Shown here in pieces: positions 1-5,778 of a stretch of 8,684 bases of DNA. Source of the DNA: Tatlockia sp. (lineage in GTDB: Bacteria; Cyanobacteriota; Cyanobacteriia; Cyanobacteriales; Chroococcidiopsidaceae); contig JACCVJ010000141.1 of assembly GCA_013698215.1 (NCBI GenBank), positions 1-8,684 on the forward strand. Reading direction: 5' to 3'. The notes beneath the pieces are model-generated. The model had not been told where the DNA came from and made no database searches. It was given only the letters and a program-made list of their open reading frames with translations. The position numbers were made by a program, and so were the translations under genes. The first letter of the stretch is position 1; each line of letters opens with the position of its first letter.

Positions 1-1
1 A

Positions 2-652
2 GTAGGAGTTATTGGACAATCTTTTGGTGGTTATACAGCTTTAGCTTTAGCTGGCGCTCCGATTAACTTTTCTCAACTGCAAAAAGACTGTGAAGATCGC
101 GTTAATGCTTGGAATATCTCGCTATTATTACAATGTCGCGCTTTAGTATTGCCTGTAACTCAGTACAATTTACGCGATCCCCGAATCAAGGCTGCGATCG
201 CTATTAATCCTCTGAGCAGTAGCATTTTTGGTGAAGATAGCCTCAGCCAAATCAAAATTCCCCTAATGATTGTGAGTAGCAGCGATGATACTGTTGCACC
301 CTCTTTACCCGAGCAAATTATTCCTTTTAGTTGGCTAACTACCGACAAAAAATATTTAGTTTTGCTAGAAGGTGGAACCCACTTTTCCACCTTGTCAGAA
401 CCCGATCCTAATACCTCCCCTTTAGCATTGCCTTTTCCCATTTACGGCGCTCATCCCAATTTAATTAAGCGCTATATGAAAGCTTTGAGCGTTGCTTTTG
501 CTTTCTCTTACGTCGCCAATGATGCCCAATACTTGCCTTACTTAAGTTCTAGTTATACAAGCGCGCTCGCCCAAAAGGTTTCCCCAGTTCGACTTATTCA
601 AACTTTACCCCCAGATTTGAACTTGCTTGTCAATACTAAGTTACCCAAATAA
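2..652 (+). CDS. Alpha/beta hydrolase, C-terminal part (5' end outside window)
   Basis: The frame is open from base 2, so the gene begins upstream of the window; 216 codons are visible before TAA at 650-652. The visible part opens with GQSFGG, a G-x-S-x-G nucleophile elbow after a hydrophobic strand (visible residues 1-10, Ser7). A later strand ends in LMIVSSSDD with Asp95 or Asp96 in the usual place for the catalytic acid, and EGGTHFS supplies a candidate catalytic His127. The order Ser-Asp-His and spacing match the alpha/beta hydrolase fold, in the style of the dienelactone hydrolase/acetylhydrolase-like cyanobacterial proteins. Some of those carry an extra N-terminal domain (DUF1400), which cannot be checked here. 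Substrate unknown. A TTG at 149 could be taken as a start, but it would cut off the nucleophile. The gene converges on ndhN with 7 bases between stops, and no terminator is evident there. Confidence 0.8.
   Translation, partial: VGVIGQSFGGYTALALAGAPINFSQLQKDCEDRVNAWNISLLLQCRALVLPVTQYNLRDPRIKAAIAINPLSSSIFGEDSLSQIKIPLMIVSSSDDTVAPSLPEQIIPFSWLTTDKKYLVLLEGGTHFSTLSEPDPNTSPLALPFPIYGAHPNLIKRYMKALSVAFAFSYVANDAQYLPYLSSSYTSALAQKVSPVRLIQTLPPDLNLLVNTKLPK
194..201. repeat. HIP1 octamer GCGATCGC
   Basis: Perfect copy of the palindrome that is highly over-represented in many cyanobacterial genomes; inside the hydrolase gene. Confidence 0.8.
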
Positions 653-659
653 AATACGC

Positions 660-1127
660 TTACACCGCTTGATAACTTGCTTCTAAGGTATCTTTTAACG
701 GCATCCAGCGAAAGAAGCGATCGCCACCTCTTTCAATCGCTATTTTTACCCTTGGCTCTAATTGCGGCAAACTGGCTAAATACTCTACTTCTTGATTTGA
801 AAGCAAATGCCCTTCGATCATCCACAATACTAGCCCCTTAGAGTTAGGCGGCAAGTTTTCTAAATGATAATTGACTATCGGTGGCAAGTAATAAACTCTA
901 ATGTCTTTTTTACCCAAGTGAGCGGGGCGTACTCCATGTACTCCCGTCAGATAAGCCGCCAAGTCTCCCAAACCACGAGCCGTCAATAACAATGTTGTAT
1001 AACCCGCCGCCCGAATTCTCCGTTGATAGCGTCCTTCATAACCGCCCTCTGGCGGCACATACAAACCCAAAGCACCCGATTTTTCCAAGTCTCGAATCAG
1101 TTGCTTGCCAGTGGTAATTAGCGCCAT
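660..1127 (-). CDS. ndhN: NAD(P)H-quinone oxidoreductase subunit N (NdhN)
   Basis: NdhN is a small subunit of the cyanobacterial/chloroplast NDH-1 complex, which passes electrons from ferredoxin to plastoquinone in the thylakoid membrane and serves respiration, cyclic electron flow and CO2 uptake. It belongs to the peripheral, oxygenic-phototroph-specific part and has no membrane segment. The 155-residue product has recognisable family stretches: ALITTGKQLIRDLEKSGALG at the N-terminus, GRYQRRIRAAGYTT (about 32-45), GLGDLAAYLTGVHGVRP (52-68), YYLPPIVNYHLENLPP (79-94) and KGLVLWMIEGHLLSN (97-111). Length fits the family (near 158). I chose the ATG at 1125-1127 because the family begins MAL(I/L)TTGK. 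An in-frame TTG at 1140-1142 would add five residues (MTTKV) and is less likely. No strong Shine-Dalgarno sequence precedes it. It is divergent from the ribosomal operon, a common cyanobacterial neighbourhood. Confidence 0.95.
   Translation of the reverse strand: MALITTGKQLIRDLEKSGALGLYVPPEGGYEGRYQRRIRAAGYTTLLLTARGLGDLAAYLTGVHGVRPAHLGKKDIRVYYLPPIVNYHLENLPPNSKGLVLWMIEGHLLSNQEVEYLASLPQLEPRVKIAIERGGDRFFRWMPLKDTLEASYQAV
717..724. repeat. HIP1 octamer GCGATCGC
   Basis: Perfect copy within ndhN, near its 3' end. Confidence 0.8.
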
Positions 1128-1196
1128 TACTTTTGTTGTCAACTTACTTAATGTTTTTATTATCCCTAGCTATGGAACTTTAAGTTACAGGCCAAA

Positions 1197-1224
1197 GATT
1201 TATTCTATTTATAGGAACTGTCAA
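1197..1224 (-). promoter_or_regulatory. Possible sigma70-type promoter for ndhN
   Basis: On the minus strand a perfect TTGACA (1224-1219) is followed after 16 bases by TAAATC (1202-1197), a poor -10 box with 3 of 6 consensus bases. Transcription would start near 1190, giving an ndhN leader of roughly 60 nt. The -35 box is good, but the weak -10 box keeps this tentative. Confidence 0.3.
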
Positions 1225-1247
1225 TCTTACTAATTTACGAATCTTTG

Positions 1248-1276
1248 TTGCCAATTTGCCCATACTCATCTAAACT
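1248..1276 (+). promoter_or_regulatory. Possible sigma70-type promoter for the ribosomal operon
   Basis: TTGCCA (1248-1253, 5 of 6 to TTGACA) is separated by the ideal 17 bases from TAAACT (1271-1276, 4 of 6 to TATAAT). A start near 1283 would give rplC an unusually long leader of about 395 nt. The region is AT-rich, so such a pair can occur by chance. Confidence 0.3.
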
Positions 1277-1381
1277 ATTAGATTGTGGTCAAAATTGCTT
1301 AGTTCAACTGTAAAGTATGCCTTAGTTAGTTCGAGAAAAGCTCCTTTTATTCGCACTACATCAAACTAGGTACAACAACAG

Positions 1382-1657
1382 TCTAATTACACTCTAGCAG
1401 CCCAAAAGCCAGGAATAACAAGCCAAAGGTTGATTTGTTATTAGCACAATAAGTGCGGGATACTAAGCGAATTGATGCGCTTAAGTCCTCAAAAACAACT
1501 GGCAGTTGTAGAAGCGATTTCTTGCTAATGTTAGCAATTGCTGAACAATCATCAAAATAAGTGGGTTTCGGGTAATTCTGAAATTCAAGCTCGATCTGCG
1601 CGGCAACTAAAACAATTGTTGAAATCGCGCTACCAATCAAAACAAACCCATGCGTGA
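1382..1657 (+). pseudogene. Possible decayed small protein gene upstream of rplC
   Basis: In a single reading frame, broken only by stops at 1442-1444, 1526-1528 and 1532-1534, the sequence reads like protein. The segment from 1475 gives MRLSPQKQLAVVEAISC. After the two close stops, 1535-1654 gives 40 residues beginning QLLNNHQNKWVSG and ending RYQSKQTHA, with TGA at 1655-1657. The LSPxxQLxxVEAI pattern resembles the start of many short cyanobacterial proteins, but I cannot name a family. The last two stops lie inside the inverted repeat at 1522-1537, so that motif may mark the damage. Chance reading is a real alternative because the region is short and has no clear ribosome binding site for a gene. 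Confidence 0.25.
1522..1537. repeat. Inverted repeat TTGCTAA-TG-TTAGCAA
   Basis: Two perfect 7-base arms (1522-1528 and 1531-1537) are separated by TG. As RNA, the tight loop would open to a 6-bp stem with a 4-nt loop. The right arm could also pair partly with the directly adjoining TTGCT (1538-1542). It lies about 140 nt upstream of the rplC start and could be an operator-like palindrome, a leader hairpin or chance. Confidence 0.45.
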
Positions 1658-1678
1658 AAAAAGGAGAGATAGTTACCC

Positions 1679-2320
1679 GTGTCTGTAGGTATCCTCGGCA
1701 CCAAGCTGGGCATGACTCAAATCTTTGACGAAATAGGACGGGCTATCCCTGTAACTATCGTTCAAGCCGGGCCATGCACTGTTACCCAAGTTAAAACAAC
1801 TCAAACCGATGGTTATAGCGCCATCCAAGTTGGATTTAAAGAAGTAAAGCCAAAATCGTTAAATAAACCAGAATTGGGGCATTTAAGCAAATCTTCCGCG
1901 CCACCCTTGCGTCACTTGCGCGAGTATCGTGCTGATAATTCCAGCGAATTTACTTTAGGTCAGCAACTTACAGCAGAAATGTTTGCTGCTGGGCAAGTTG
2001 TCGATGTCACAGGTACAAGTATCGGTCGGGGTTTTGCTGGTTTTCAAAAACGGCATAACTTTGGCAGAGGACCGATGTCTCACGGTTCCAAAAACCACCG
2101 AGCGCCCGGATCTATCGGTGCGGGTACAACCCCTGGTCGCGTTTATCCCGGCAAAAAGATGGCGGGACGATTAGGCGGTAAGCGCGTCACTATCGGCAAG
2201 CTGATCGTAGTTAGAGTAGACCCAGAACGCAACTTGTTATTAATCAAAGGGGCAATTCCTGGCAAACCTGGCGCATTACTAAGTATTTCGCCAGCTAAAA
2301 GGTTAAAACGCTCCACTTAA
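1679..2320 (+). CDS. rplC: 50S ribosomal protein L3
   Basis: L3 binds 23S rRNA early in large-subunit assembly and sends a long loop toward the peptidyl-transferase centre. The 213-residue protein opens with GILGTKLGMTQIFDE and carries the L3 core GRGFAGFQKRHNFGRGPMSHG (117-137) followed by KNHRAPGS and TPGRVYPGKKMAG (151-163). The glutamine that PrmB methylates in E. coli (Gln150) aligns with Thr150 here. The start is GTG at 1679; translation from there gives the family N-terminus MSVGILG. AAGGAG (1661-1666) lies 12 bases upstream, a rather long spacing. It is the first gene of the operon: rpsJ, which precedes rplC in E. coli, is absent, as is normal in cyanobacteria, where it lies elsewhere. 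The stop is followed by a 61-nt spacer to rplD. Confidence 0.98.
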   Translation: MSVGILGTKLGMTQIFDEIGRAIPVTIVQAGPCTVTQVKTTQTDGYSAIQVGFKEVKPKSLNKPELGHLSKSSAPPLRHLREYRADNSSEFTLGQQLTAEMFAAGQVVDVTGTSIGRGFAGFQKRHNFGRGPMSHGSKNHRAPGSIGAGTTPGRVYPGKKMAGRLGGKRVTIGKLIVVRVDPERNLLLIKGAIPGKPGALLSISPAKRLKRST

Positions 2321-2381
2321 AAAGTAAAAGTCAAATTGACCGCTCAAGGCGCAAGCTTTAGCTGTTACGAGGAAAGCCAAT

Positions 2382-3020
2382 ATGGTTGATTGTGTAGTAA
2401 AAAATTGGCAAGGAGAGGAAGTCGGGCAAGCAACTTTAGAATTAAAAGTTGCTAAAGATCAAACCGCTTCTCACGTTGTCCACCGCGCCTTAGTGCGCCA
2501 ACTAGCAAACGCTAGACAAGGTAATGCTTGTACAAAAACTCGCGCGGAAGTTCGCGGCGGTGGTCGTAAACCCTGGCGACAAAAAGGTACAGGTCGAGCT
2601 AGAGCAGGATCGATTCGTTCTCCCTTGTGGAGAGGCGGCGGCGTAATTTTTGGGCCTAAACCAAGAGATTTTGAGACAAAAATGAACCGCAAAGAGCGCC
2701 GTTTAGCGCTGAGAACGGCATTTTTTAGTCGCACCGATGACATGGTTGTGGTGGAAGAATTTGCCGATCAATTCTCAAGACCAAAAACTAAAGAATTGAC
2801 CAGTGCGATCACTAGGTGGGGAATTGATAGCAGCGCCAAAATTCTCTTAATCGTTACCGAGCCAAACCAAAACATCTATTTATCAGCCCGTAATGTTGCT
2901 GGTTTAAAAATGTATCCGGCTCACCAGTTAAATATTTACGACGTGCTAAACGCCGACAAAATTATAACTACCGCCGCCGCTTTAGCAAAAATTCAGGAGG
3001 TTTATAGTGACGCAGTTTGA
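2382..3020 (+). CDS. rplD: 50S ribosomal protein L4
   Basis: L4 is a primary 23S rRNA binder, and its long basic loop lines the peptide exit tunnel opposite L22. In E. coli it also represses its own operon, but nothing here shows whether that happens in this organism. The 212-residue product has the diagnostic tunnel loop at about 56-87 (VRGGGRKPWRQKGTGRAR, then SIRSPLWRGGG). After it come the globular motifs GPKPRDF and NRKERRLALRTAF (102-114), and the C-terminal alpha/beta part ILLIVTEPNQN...NVAGLKM. ATG at 2382 is preceded by GAGGAAAG (2369-2376), a good ribosome binding site. The last 14 bases overlap the start of rplW, and the rplW binding site lies within this gene, so the two are probably translationally coupled. 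Confidence 0.98.
   Translation: MVDCVVKNWQGEEVGQATLELKVAKDQTASHVVHRALVRQLANARQGNACTKTRAEVRGGGRKPWRQKGTGRARAGSIRSPLWRGGGVIFGPKPRDFETKMNRKERRLALRTAFFSRTDDMVVVEEFADQFSRPKTKELTSAITRWGIDSSAKILLIVTEPNQNIYLSARNVAGLKMYPAHQLNIYDVLNADKIITTAAALAKIQEVYSDAV
2995..3000 (+). promoter_or_regulatory. Ribosome binding site deciding the rplW GTG start
   Basis: A perfect AGGAGG, inside the end of rplD, lies 6 bases before the GTG at 3007. It fixes the rplW start although that start overlaps rplD. Confidence 0.85.
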
Positions 3021-3321
3021 CGAGCGGAATCTACCGGACATAGTGCGCCGCCCGATTGTGACTGAAAAAGCTACCCTGCTGATGGAGCAAAACAAATATA
3101 CATTTGCTGTAACTCCTAACGCTACCAAACCCGCAATTAAAGCCGCAATTGAAAGCTTGTTTCAAGTCAAAATTACTAAAGTAAATACCTATATGCCCCC
3201 CCGCAAACAAAAGCGAGTAGGCAAACATACTGGGTACAAACCGCAATATAAAAAAGCGATCGTTACTTTAGCTCCTGGAGACGAAGAAAAAATCAGACAA
3301 GCGCTGTTCCCCGAAGTGTAG
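3007..3321 (+). CDS. rplW: 50S ribosomal protein L23
   Basis: L23 sits at the exit of the peptide tunnel, where trigger factor and signal recognition particle dock. The 104-residue product shows RRPIVTEKATLLMEQNKYTFAV (14-35), the family's N-terminal signature. It continues with a helix AIKAAIESLFQVKITKVNT (43-61), the basic loop PPRKQKRVGKHTGYKPQYKKAIVTL (64-88) and an acidic end. Length is typical. The start is GTG at 3007, set by the AGGAGG at 2995-3000, and the gene overlaps rplD by 14 nt. A 47-nt spacer poor in G follows, leading to rplB. Confidence 0.97.
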   Translation: MTQFDERNLPDIVRRPIVTEKATLLMEQNKYTFAVTPNATKPAIKAAIESLFQVKITKVNTYMPPRKQKRVGKHTGYKPQYKKAIVTLAPGDEEKIRQALFPEV

Positions 3322-3353
3322 TCAAAGTGTCTTAACAACTCCAAACTTAAAAC

Positions 3354-3374
3354 TCAAAACTACTAATTATGGGT
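3354..3374 (+). promoter_or_regulatory. Shine-Dalgarno-less start region of rplB, matching that of rpsS
   Basis: TCAAAAC begins 15 bases before the rplB ATG and no purine-rich anti-16S match is present. The 21 bases ending with ATGGGT agree at 17 positions with 4275-4295 at the rpsS start. An A/U-rich unstructured leader could recruit ribosomes through S1, but that is inference. Confidence 0.45.
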
Positions 3375-4232
3375 ACTCGTTCTTATAAACCATACACTTC
3401 TAGCACTCGCCAATGTACTGTTTCCGACTTCTCGGAAATTACTAAAAGCGAACCAGAAAAAAGCCTAACTTACACCGTTCATCGTCCTAAAGGTCGCAAC
3501 AATCGCGGTGTAATTACTAGCCGTCGTCGGGGTGGCGGACACAAGCAACTTTATCGCACCATTGATTTTAAGCGCGATAAACATAATATTCCGGCAAAAG
3601 TAGCAGCCATTGAGTACGATCCCAATCGCAACGCTCGAATTGCTCTATTGTTTTACCGAGATGGGGAAAAAAGATATATTATTCATCCCGCAGGTTTAGC
3701 CGTTGGGACAATGATTATCTCCGGGCCCGATTCGCCCTATGAAGACGGAAATGCCTTACCTTTATCGAATATTCCTTTGGGTACAAGCGTCCACAACGTC
3801 GAATTAACTGCTGGTAAAGGCGGTCAAATCGTGCGTGCGGCAGGTGCAAGCGCTCAAGTAGTAGCCAAAGAAGGCGATTACGTCACCCTCAAGCTACCTT
3901 CGGGAGAAGTGCGGCTAATTCGCCGCGTATGCTACGCAACTTTAGGACAAGTAGGCAACGCCGAAATGAGAAACCTCAGCGCTGGTAAAGCTGGGCGCAA
4001 TCGCTGGAAAGGTCGCCGTCCTAAAGTTAGAGGTAGCGTCATGAACCCCGTAGACCACCCACATGGAGGTGGTGAAGGTCGAGCGCCTATTGGTAGACCA
4101 GGTCCCGTTACTCCTTGGGGTAAACCAACCTTGGGCTACAAGACTCGGAAGAAGAAAAAAGCTAGTAGCGCTCTAATTATCCGTCGTCGGCGCAAATCCT
4201 CGAAACGTGGTAGAGGCGGTAGAGAGTCTTAA
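3369..4232 (+). CDS. rplB: 50S ribosomal protein L2
   Basis: L2 is a core rRNA-binding protein needed for subunit joining and peptidyl-transferase activity. The 287-residue product carries GRNNRGVITSRRRGGGHKQLYR (42-63), DFKRDKHNIPAKVAAIEYDPNR (66-87) and the L2 hallmark NPVDHPHGGGEGRAPIGR (226-243). The hallmark includes His230, which corresponds to the functionally important His229 of E. coli. A lysine/arginine-rich tail follows (259-285). It is about a dozen residues longer than E. coli L2, matching cyanobacterial and plastid forms, with the extra length near the N-terminus and tail. The ATG at 3369 gives the family start MGTRSYKPYT. No Shine-Dalgarno sequence precedes it; the leader is A/C/T-rich. 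Confidence 0.98.
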   Translation: MGTRSYKPYTSSTRQCTVSDFSEITKSEPEKSLTYTVHRPKGRNNRGVITSRRRGGGHKQLYRTIDFKRDKHNIPAKVAAIEYDPNRNARIALLFYRDGEKRYIIHPAGLAVGTMIISGPDSPYEDGNALPLSNIPLGTSVHNVELTAGKGGQIVRAAGASAQVVAKEGDYVTLKLPSGEVRLIRRVCYATLGQVGNAEMRNLSAGKAGRNRWKGRRPKVRGSVMNPVDHPHGGGEGRAPIGRPGPVTPWGKPTLGYKTRKKKKASSALIIRRRRKSSKRGRGGRES

Positions 4233-4274
4233 ATCAGTTTTGTTCATTTCAAAACTAACAACTAATTACTCACT

Positions 4275-4295
4275 TCAAAACATTAAATTATGGGT
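4275..4295 (+). promoter_or_regulatory. Shine-Dalgarno-less start region of rpsS, matching that of rplB
   Basis: The 57-nt spacer before rpsS is nearly free of G. It contains TCAAAAC at 4249 and again at 4275, the latter 15 bases before the ATG as at rplB. The stretch to ATGGGT matches the rplB start region at 17 of 21 bases. Confidence 0.45.
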
Positions 4296-4568
4296 CGCTC
4301 ACTAAAAAAAGGGCCTTTTGTAGCCGATAGCTTACTCACCAAAGTAGAAAAGCTAAATGCCAAAGGTGAAAAACAAGTAATTAAAACTTGGTCGCGTGCT
4401 TCTACAATTTTGCCGCAAATGGTCGGTCATACGATCGCAGTCCATAACGGCAGACAGCACATACCAGTTTTCTTAAGCGAACAAATGGTAGGACACAAAT
4501 TAGGCGAATTTGCCCCAACTCGGACGTTTCGCGGTCACTCTAAAAGTGACAAAAAAGCCGGGAGATAA
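4290..4568 (+). CDS. rpsS: 30S ribosomal protein S19
   Basis: S19 lies on the head of the small subunit next to S13, close to the A-site tRNA and the intersubunit bridge with 5S/L5. The 92-residue product is full length and strongly conserved. MGRSLKKGPFV opens it, then IKTWSRASTILPQMVGHTIAVHNG (31-54) and the C-terminal signature HIPVFLSEQMVGHKLGEFAPTRTFRGH (57-83) with a basic end. The ATG at 4290 has no Shine-Dalgarno sequence in front. An AT-rich hairpin starts at the base after the TAA stop and reaches to 2 bases before the rplV ribosome binding site. Confidence 0.98.
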   Translation: MGRSLKKGPFVADSLLTKVEKLNAKGEKQVIKTWSRASTILPQMVGHTIAVHNGRQHIPVFLSEQMVGHKLGEFAPTRTFRGHSKSDKKAGR

Positions 4569-4589
4569 AGCTTTTAGTCTTTAAAAGCT
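4569..4589 (+). other. Intercistronic hairpin between rpsS and rplV
   Basis: AGCTTTTA (4569-4576) and TAAAAGCT (4582-4589) form a perfect 8-bp stem with a 5-nt loop. It begins directly after the rpsS stop and ends 2 bases before AGGAGA, the rplV ribosome binding site. There is no T-run after it, so it is not an intrinsic terminator. With only two G-C pairs it is weak. Confidence 0.5.
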
Positions 4590-4602
4590 ACAGGAGAAAA
4601 TT

Positions 4603-4962
4603 ATGGCAACAGATCAAAAAGAAATCAAAGCGATCGCTCGTTATATTCGGATGTCACCATTTAAAGTGCGCCGAGTTCTCGATCAAATTCGCGGGCGATC
4701 GTACAGGGAAGCATTAATAATTCTTGAATTTATGCCCTATCGCGCCTGCGATCCAGTCCTGAAAGTATTGCGGAGCGCCGTCGCCAACGCCGAGCATAAC
4801 GCCGGACTCGATCCCGCCGAACTAAAAATCTCTCAAGCCTTTGCTGACCAAGGGCCCGTACTTAAACGTTTTCAACCAAGAGCGCAAGGTCGGGCATACC
4901 AAATCCGCAAACCAACGTGTCATATCACTGTGACCGTTGCTGTAGGCGAACCAACAAAATAA
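4603..4962 (+). CDS. rplV: 50S ribosomal protein L22
   Basis: L22 binds all domains of 23S rRNA, and its long beta-hairpin forms part of the exit tunnel near the macrolide-binding constriction. The 119-residue product has AIARYIRMSPFKVRRVLDQIRG (10-31), SAVANAEHNAGLDPAELKI (58-76) and the tunnel hairpin with its PRAQGRAYQIRKPTCHI signature (92-108). No deletion is visible in the hairpin region where macrolide-resistance changes occur. AGGAGA at 4592-4597 precedes the ATG at 4603 by 5 bases. A 24-nt spacer separates it from rpsC. Confidence 0.97.
   Translation: MATDQKEIKAIARYIRMSPFKVRRVLDQIRGRSYREALIILEFMPYRACDPVLKVLRSAVANAEHNAGLDPAELKISQAFADQGPVLKRFQPRAQGRAYQIRKPTCHITVTVAVGEPTK
4630..4637. 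repeat. HIP1 octamer GCGATCGC
   Basis: Perfect copy near the start of rplV. Confidence 0.8.
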
Positions 4963-4986
4963 TCATCACCCAAGGACTTATTATTT

Positions 4987-5739
4987 GTGGGACAAAAGAT
5001 AAATCCAGTCGGTTTCCGCCTGGGTATCACTCAAGAGCATCGCTCGCAATGGTTCGCCGATCCTCAGCGCTACCCTAGCCTGCTCCAAGAAGACTACAAG
5101 TTGCGGCAGTATATAGAAAAAAAACTCGGTCGGCTGGCAGCTAACAACGCTGGAATTGCCCAAGTTAAAATCTCTCGTAAAGCCGACCAAATCGAATTAG
5201 AAGTTAGTACGGCTCGTCCTGGAGTGGTCGTAGGTCGTGGCGGTACAGGCATTGAAGCCTTGCGTACCGGACTTAACGAACTACTAGGGGGCAATCGCCA
5301 AATTCGGATCAACGTGGTAGAAGTGCCTCAAGTTGATGCCAATGCTTACTTGATCGCTGAGTACATCGCCGGACAACTAGAGCGCCGAGTTTCCTTCCGT
5401 CGCGTAGTGCGCCAATCGATCCAACGCGCTCAAAGGGCTGGGATTCAAGGAATCAGAATTCAAGTCGGCGGTCGTCTCAACGGCGCAGAAATTGCCCGGA
5501 CAGAATGGACTCGTGAAGGCAGAGTACCTTTGCATACTTTACGCGCCGATATAGATTACGCCTACTGCACCGCCAAAACTATTTACGGCATCTTGGGTGT
5601 AAAAGTGTGGGTCTTCAAGGGTGAAATTATCCCCGGTCAAGAACAAACACCCACTCCTGACGACGCTAACCAACCGCGCCGTCGTACTCAACAACGCCGC
5701 CGCCCACAGTTTGAAGACCGCTCTAATGAAGGAAATTAG
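4987..5739 (+). CDS. rpsC: 30S ribosomal protein S3
   Basis: S3 forms the mRNA entry channel with S4 and S5 and contributes to mRNA unwinding. The 250-residue product has the N-terminal MGQKINPVGFRLGI, a type-2 KH domain with its G-x-x-G loop at GRGG (83-86), and the S3 C-terminal domain. The latter includes RRVVRQSIQRAQRAGIQGIRIQVGGRLNGAEIARTEW (138-174) and AYCTAKTIYGILGVKVW (192-208). A 30-40 residue low-complexity tail rich in Pro, Gln and Arg follows (RRRTQQRRR at 231-239), longer than in E. coli, whose S3 is 233 residues. The GTG at 4987 gives the conserved start, with AAGGA (4972-4976) 10 bases upstream. The TAG stop lies inside the left arm of a strong inverted repeat. Confidence 0.98.
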   Translation: MGQKINPVGFRLGITQEHRSQWFADPQRYPSLLQEDYKLRQYIEKKLGRLAANNAGIAQVKISRKADQIELEVSTARPGVVVGRGGTGIEALRTGLNELLGGNRQIRINVVEVPQVDANAYLIAEYIAGQLERRVSFRRVVRQSIQRAQRAGIQGIRIQVGGRLNGAEIARTEWTREGRVPLHTLRADIDYAYCTAKTIYGILGVKVWVFKGEIIPGQEQTPTPDDANQPRRRTQQRRRPQFEDRSNEGN

Positions 5740-5758
5740 TAAGCTATTTACTAATTTC
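5732..5758 (+). other. Perfect 11-bp hairpin spanning the rpsC stop codon
   Basis: GAAATTAGTAA (5732-5742) and TTACTAATTTC (5748-5758) are exact reverse complements around the 5-nt loop GCTAT; G5731 and T5759 can add a wobble pair. The rpsC TAG (5737-5739) is in the left arm. No T-run follows; the next bases are C-rich. It may shape mRNA processing or limit coupling to rplP. Confidence 0.65.
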
Positions 5759-5778
5759 TGCCCCCTGCCCACTTCCTG
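5759..5778 (+). repeat. C-rich remnant resembling short tandem repeats
   Basis: TGCCCCCTGCCC followed by ACTTCCTG looks like a degenerate run of a C-rich heptamer of the CCCCTGC type, often seen as tandem repeats between cyanobacterial genes. Only about two imperfect units are present. Confidence 0.3.

Larger units (their letters stand above)
1143..1678. other. Gap between divergent ndhN and rplC; regulatory and leader region
   Basis: This is the only gene-free stretch over 300 bases. It must hold the promoters for ndhN (leftward) and for the 15-gene ribosomal operon (rightward). Each side has a weak sigma70-like candidate (listed separately). The right half, about 1382-1657, reads partly like coding sequence but contains stops. 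A 7-base inverted repeat sits at 1522-1537. A small 6-bp hairpin with a 4-nt loop, ATCTAA/TTAGAT, lies at 1268-1283, overlapping the candidate plus-strand -10 box. No tRNA, riboswitch or intact gene was recognised. Confidence 0.7.

Noticed and set aside
149..652. TTG at 149 as the start of the hydrolase
   Set aside because: The same frame is open to the left edge and encodes the GQSFGG nucleophile elbow upstream of 149, so the real start is outside the window.
653..659. Bidirectional terminator between the hydrolase and ndhN
   Set aside because: Only 7 bases separate the stops and no stem-loop with T-run was found around them.
1128..1142. TTG at 1140-1142 as the ndhN start
   Set aside because: The family N-terminus is MAL(I/L)TTGK, which begins at the ATG 1125-1127.
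1383..1640. 85-codon minus-strand open frame in the ndhN-rplC gap
   Set aside because: No recognisable family and no ribosome binding site seen. The plus strand of the same stretch reads more like protein, so this is probably a shadow.
2471..2743. 90-codon minus-strand frame inside rplD
   Set aside because: Lies wholly opposite the conserved, basic loop of L4; its Pro/Arg-rich content is the complement of that gene.
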